In this document: positions 14,959 through 16,986 of the stretch, piece after piece
Numbering within the stretch: the first letter of the stretch is position 1
How the letters are laid out: each line of letters starts with the position of its first letter
Assembly: GCA_029012165.1 (NCBI GenBank)
Contig: JAQXLO010000273.1
Coordinates: 1 to 16,986, forward strand
Length of the DNA: 16,986 nt
DNA from: Oscillospiraceae bacterium
GTDB lineage: Bacteria > Bacillota > Clostridia > Oscillospirales > Acutalibacteraceae
Reading direction: 5' to 3'
Program-made: the position numbers and the translations under genes
Notes under the pieces: generated by a model
Seen by the model: the letters and a program-made list of their open reading frames with translations, nothing else
What the model was told of the DNA's origin: nothing
The model's database searches: none

Positions 14959-16140
14959 TCAGGATGCCTCTTTTAAAGCGGTTATTTTTTGCATTTCTTC
15001 CACCATCGTCTGCGCATAAACGCCAAATCCCTGCTGCGGATCGTTGATGAAAACATGGGTCACCGCACCGACGATCATGCCGTTTTGGATGATGGGACTG
15101 CCGCTCATTCCCTGTACAATGCCGCCGGTCTTTTCGATCAGCTCCGGATCGGTCACTTTGACGATGAGGTTCTTTTGATGCGCATCCGGGTTGGAAAACA
15201 GCTTGGTAATCTGTACCGTATACGCCTTGGGGCCTGTGTCATCCACTTGGGTCAAGATCTGCGCTTCTCCCTGCTGCACCTCATAGTACAGGGCAACGGG
15301 CATTTTCTCATAAACAGACTGCATCTGCGGGGAACGTCCGTAAACGCCGCTTTCCGTGTTGCGGATCAGCGTACCGACAACAGTGCTGCCGAACACACCG
15401 CAAAGCTCTCCCGGTGCGCCTGTCCTGCCCTTATAGCTTCCCTTGATAATTGCGCTGACAGCCTCCCCGTTTGAAAGCGGTACGATCTGTCCCGTATCCA
15501 CATCACACACAGCGTGTCCCAGTCCGGAGAATAATCCGTACTGCGGTACATAAAATGTCAATGTTCCGATTCCTGCCGAGCTGTCCCGCACCCAAATCCC
15601 GGCGTGATACTTTCCGTCCGAAAGAGACTGCACAGGCGTCAGAACCGTATCAAAGGTCAGACTTTCCCGCCGAACACGCAAGCGCATCGCTTCTCCGCCG
15701 CTTTGGATGAAAAGCTGCGCCAGATCCGTGTTGCTGTGTACTGCTTTTCCGTTGACGGCGAGGATCCTATCCCCTGTGCGTATACCTGCCTTTTGCGCAG
15801 GACAAAGACTGCCATTCTCCTGCGGCACCACATCCACACGAACGACAACTACGCCGTCGGTGTACATTTTAATTCCAAACGCACTTCCCAAGGGAACTGC
15901 GTATATGCGGGACGCTGATTGGATACGGCTTTTCTTCACCGCAACCGTATGCAAAAAACGTACCTGCTGTTCCGTGTCCTGCACGGCATCCGAGCCGAAA
16001 AGCGCCGGAAACTGCGGCCGGTCGCCCGCCAGTACCGGCACCGTATCCGGGATCATCCACCGCCCGTACAGCACTGCCGCAAAAGAAAAAATACAAAAAA
16101 TACCCAGCACAGCAGTCGTTCTTTGCAAAAGCCGTTTCAT
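14959..16140 (-). CDS. spoIVB: SpoIVB peptidase (family S55)
   Basis: This signalling serine protease is made in the forespore and acts in the intermembrane space. There it triggers pro-sigma-K processing by cleaving SpoIVFA (established in Bacillus). The 393-residue protein has an N-terminal membrane anchor (about 8-26) and a PDZ domain (about 85-165, with KAGIRTGDRILAVNGKAV). The S55 catalytic domain carries SGLGHAV (His209) and GIVQGMSGSPIIQNG; Ser346 would be the nucleophile by analogy with SGxP serine proteases. GAVTHVFINDPQQGFGVYA follows, as in the family. Length is near the usual ~425. The ATG at 16140 has GGAGG shortly upstream. A forespore sigma-like promoter precedes it. spo0A follows downstream. 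The usual upstream neighbour recN is absent; an amidase diverges instead. Confidence 0.96.
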   Translation of the reverse strand: MKRLLQRTTAVLGIFCIFSFAAVLYGRWMIPDTVPVLAGDRPQFPALFGSDAVQDTEQQVRFLHTVAVKKSRIQSASRIYAVPLGSAFGIKMYTDGVVVVRVDVVPQENGSLCPAQKAGIRTGDRILAVNGKAVHSNTDLAQLFIQSGGEAMRLRVRRESLTFDTVLTPVQSLSDGKYHAGIWVRDSSAGIGTLTFYVPQYGLFSGLGHAVCDVDTGQIVPLSNGEAVSAIIKGSYKGRTGAPGELCGVFGSTVVGTLIRNTESGVYGRSPQMQSVYEKMPVALYYEVQQGEAQILTQVDDTGPKAYTVQITKLFSNPDAHQKNLIVKVTDPELIEKTGGIVQGMSGSPIIQNGMIVGAVTHVFINDPQQGFGVYAQTMVEEMQKITALKEAS

Positions 16141-16156
16141 ATCCCACCTCCAAAAA

Positions 16157-16174
16157 AAATTGTGCGCACAATTT
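16157..16174. promoter_or_regulatory. 18-bp perfect palindrome before spoIVB
   Basis: AAATTGTGCGCACAATTT is fully self-complementary and lies 16 bases upstream of the spoIVB start, directly ahead of a T-run and the ribosome binding site on the - strand. It would overlap the expected transcription start of the candidate forespore promoter. It could be an operator or a short RNA hairpin with a following U-run. The role is inferred. Confidence 0.45.
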
Positions 16175-16205
16175 CATTTTTGCCTGTCCAAGTCGGAATA
16201 TTTGC
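16175..16205 (-). promoter_or_regulatory. Candidate forespore (sigma-F/sigma-G) promoter of spoIVB
   Basis: On the - strand GCAAA (16205-16201), a 16-base spacer, then GGCAAAAATG (16184-16175). The -10 part fully fits the sigma-F pattern GGNNANANTR, and the -35 part matches four of five positions of GYATA. Sigma-F/G control of spoIVB is established in Bacillus. No sigma-A promoter is visible in this gap. Confidence 0.42.
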
Positions 16206-16218
16206 GGTAAATCTTTTT

Positions 16219-16252
16219 TAAAACGGGCGCTGTCCGAATCGACAGCGCCCGT
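16219..16252 (-). terminator. Orphan hairpin, terminator-like on the - strand
   Basis: A perfect 12-bp GC-rich stem (16223-16234 with 16241-16252, 6-nt loop) is followed on the - strand by a short TTTTAAAAAAG tail. No - strand gene ends upstream of it inside the window. It sits between spoIVB and the divergent amidase. Confidence 0.5.
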
Positions 16253-16289
16253 TGCAGCAAAGATTGTTTTTTGAAAAATTAAATTCATT

Positions 16290-16372
16290 ACGAATTTTGG
16301 TGGAATTATTTTTTCGCTCAAGCCTTTTTACCGGGGGTTCTCCGGTGCGAAGCACAAATCCCACATTTTTCC
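16290..16372 (-). repeat. Dispersed repeat element, internally deleted copy 2
   Basis: This 83-bp stretch is the reverse complement of both ends of the 4715-4930 element joined together. Shared blocks are GTGGGATTTGTGCTTCGC followed by ACCGG(A/G)GAACCCCCGG at one end, and AAAAAGGCTTGAGCGAAA and the terminal repeat at the other (20 of 25 positions match across the terminal-repeat end). The middle hairpins are missing. It occupies part of the 330-bp gap between spoIVB and the amidase. The rest of that gap holds the orphan hairpin, the palindrome, the candidate promoter and a short inverted repeat. Confidence 0.75.
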
Positions 16373-16470
16373 GTGAGTCGAGAAAAAATAAAAATGTAAA
16401 ATGCAGTGCAAGGCACACCTTGCTGTCTTTCACATAGAATAGAAAGAGAATATCTTTTGGGAGGAATGTT

Positions 16471-16986
16471 ATGGCCACCGTATTTCTTTCCCCGTCATTG
16501 CAGGATTTTAATCCGTACATTACAGGGAACGGCAGTGAAAAAGACTTTATGGGAAAGCTTGCCGATGCCATGATCCCGTATCTGCTGAGCAACGGCATTC
16601 CGTTCCGTCAAAGCGACACAAACGGCACACTGTCTGACGCCATTCGGGACAGCAACGCCTACAAGCCCTCCTTGCACGTTGCACTGCATTCCAATGCCGC
16701 ACCGGAAAACCTGAGCGGAAAATTGCAGGGTCCCGAAATCTACTACTACAGCGGAAGCGAAGAGGGATTGCAGGCTGCGCAGGCCATCGGTGCAAGACTG
16801 GCTTCGATCTATCCCTATTCGGACACGGCGGAGCTTATCCCTGCGACCACAGAGCTTGCGGAACTATCCCGCACGGATGCGCCGGCTGTGTTCATCGAGG
16901 TTGCCTACCACGACAATATGCAGGACGCCGTCTGGATCGAAGAAAACATAGATGCGATTGCCCGAGCTATTGTGCAAGGCTTCACC
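16471..16986 (+). CDS. N-acetylmuramoyl-L-alanine amidase, Amidase_3-like (5' part, cut by window end)
   Basis: 172 residues are visible with no stop codon, so the gene continues beyond the window. Amidase_3 enzymes are zinc hydrolases that cut the amide between muramic acid and the stem peptide. Visible features are VFLSPSLQDFNPY at 4-16, E23 in GSEKDF, SLHVALHSNAAP (H73) at 68-78, and VFIEVAYHDN (E143) at 140-149. These correspond in order to the first-ligand strand, zinc Glu, zinc His and catalytic Glu of the family. The usual first zinc His (GHGG) is replaced by SPSLQ. There is no signal peptide. The start at 16471 has GGGAGG 6 bases upstream. A short inverted repeat (GCAAGG-N4-CCTTGC, 16408-16423) lies upstream; no convincing promoter was found. 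Confidence 0.82.
   Translation, partial: MATVFLSPSLQDFNPYITGNGSEKDFMGKLADAMIPYLLSNGIPFRQSDTNGTLSDAIRDSNAYKPSLHVALHSNAAPENLSGKLQGPEIYYYSGSEEGLQAAQAIGARLASIYPYSDTAELIPATTELAELSRTDAPAVFIEVAYHDNMQDAVWIEENIDAIARAIVQGFT

Noticed and set aside
14880..14960. Possible sigma-H promoter or 0A box upstream of spo0A
   Set aside because: The sigma-H -10 pattern fits, but no -35 element is found at the right distance. TTGTCAAT lacks the G of the 0A box core TGTCGAA.
16424..16470. Sporulation sigma-E-like CATAGAAT before the amidase
   Set aside because: Only the -10 half is similar; no matching -35 element at the needed spacing.
16218..16598. Open frame of 126 codons on the - strand overlapping the repeat and the amidase start
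   Set aside because: It crosses the repeat, the hairpin and the antisense of the amidase start, with no family match. It could only be the remnant of a lost gene, for which no motif is seen.

Overview
The window looks like a chromosomal piece of a spore-forming Clostridia member, most likely of the Oscillospiraceae/Ruminococcaceae type. The main reasons are an adjacent spoIVB-spo0A pair, strong AGGAGG-type ribosome binding sites, sigma-A promoters, intrinsic terminators, and several secreted or polysaccharide-related genes of a gut-like lifestyle. GC content looks moderate. No rRNA, tRNA, CRISPR array, transposase or phage gene was found.

Layout. 1-400 (+): 3' end of a GH38 alpha-mannosidase. 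564-2568 (-): a VTT/TVP38 membrane protein followed by galactokinase galK. 2719-3675 (+): a D-2-hydroxyacid dehydrogenase. 3732-4682 (-): a membrane-anchored extracytoplasmic protein of unknown function. 4992-8244 (-): a purple-acid-phosphatase-like metallophosphoesterase followed by a secreted neutral-ceramidase-like hydrolase. 8403-12378 (+): a second, paralogous ceramidase-like hydrolase followed by a DUF5696-type lipoprotein. 12453-13976 (-): a GPH/MelB-type sugar:cation symporter. 14078-16140 (-): spoIVB then spo0A. 16471-16986 (+): the start of an Amidase_3-type cell wall amidase, cut by the window end. Coding starts were chosen by ribosome binding site.

How the genes may work together. 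The left and central parts (mannosidase, galK, sugar symporter, secreted hydrolases) suggest scavenging of host or dietary glycoconjugates. The divergent block at 4992-12378 is the most unusual part. Two ceramidase-fold secreted hydrolases flank a phosphoesterase and share one 158-bp divergent promoter region, and a DUF5696 lipoprotein is attached. A sphingolipid or other N-acyl-amide degrading function is an inference. The right part is the sporulation core: the master response regulator Spo0A and the SpoIVB signalling protease.

The main non-coding discovery is a small dispersed repeat family present three times (474-536, 4715-4930, 16290-16372). The longest copy has 18-bp imperfect terminal inverted repeats and five consecutive hairpins. 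The other two are internally deleted or truncated. It resembles a non-autonomous MITE/REP-like element that sits only in intergenic gaps.
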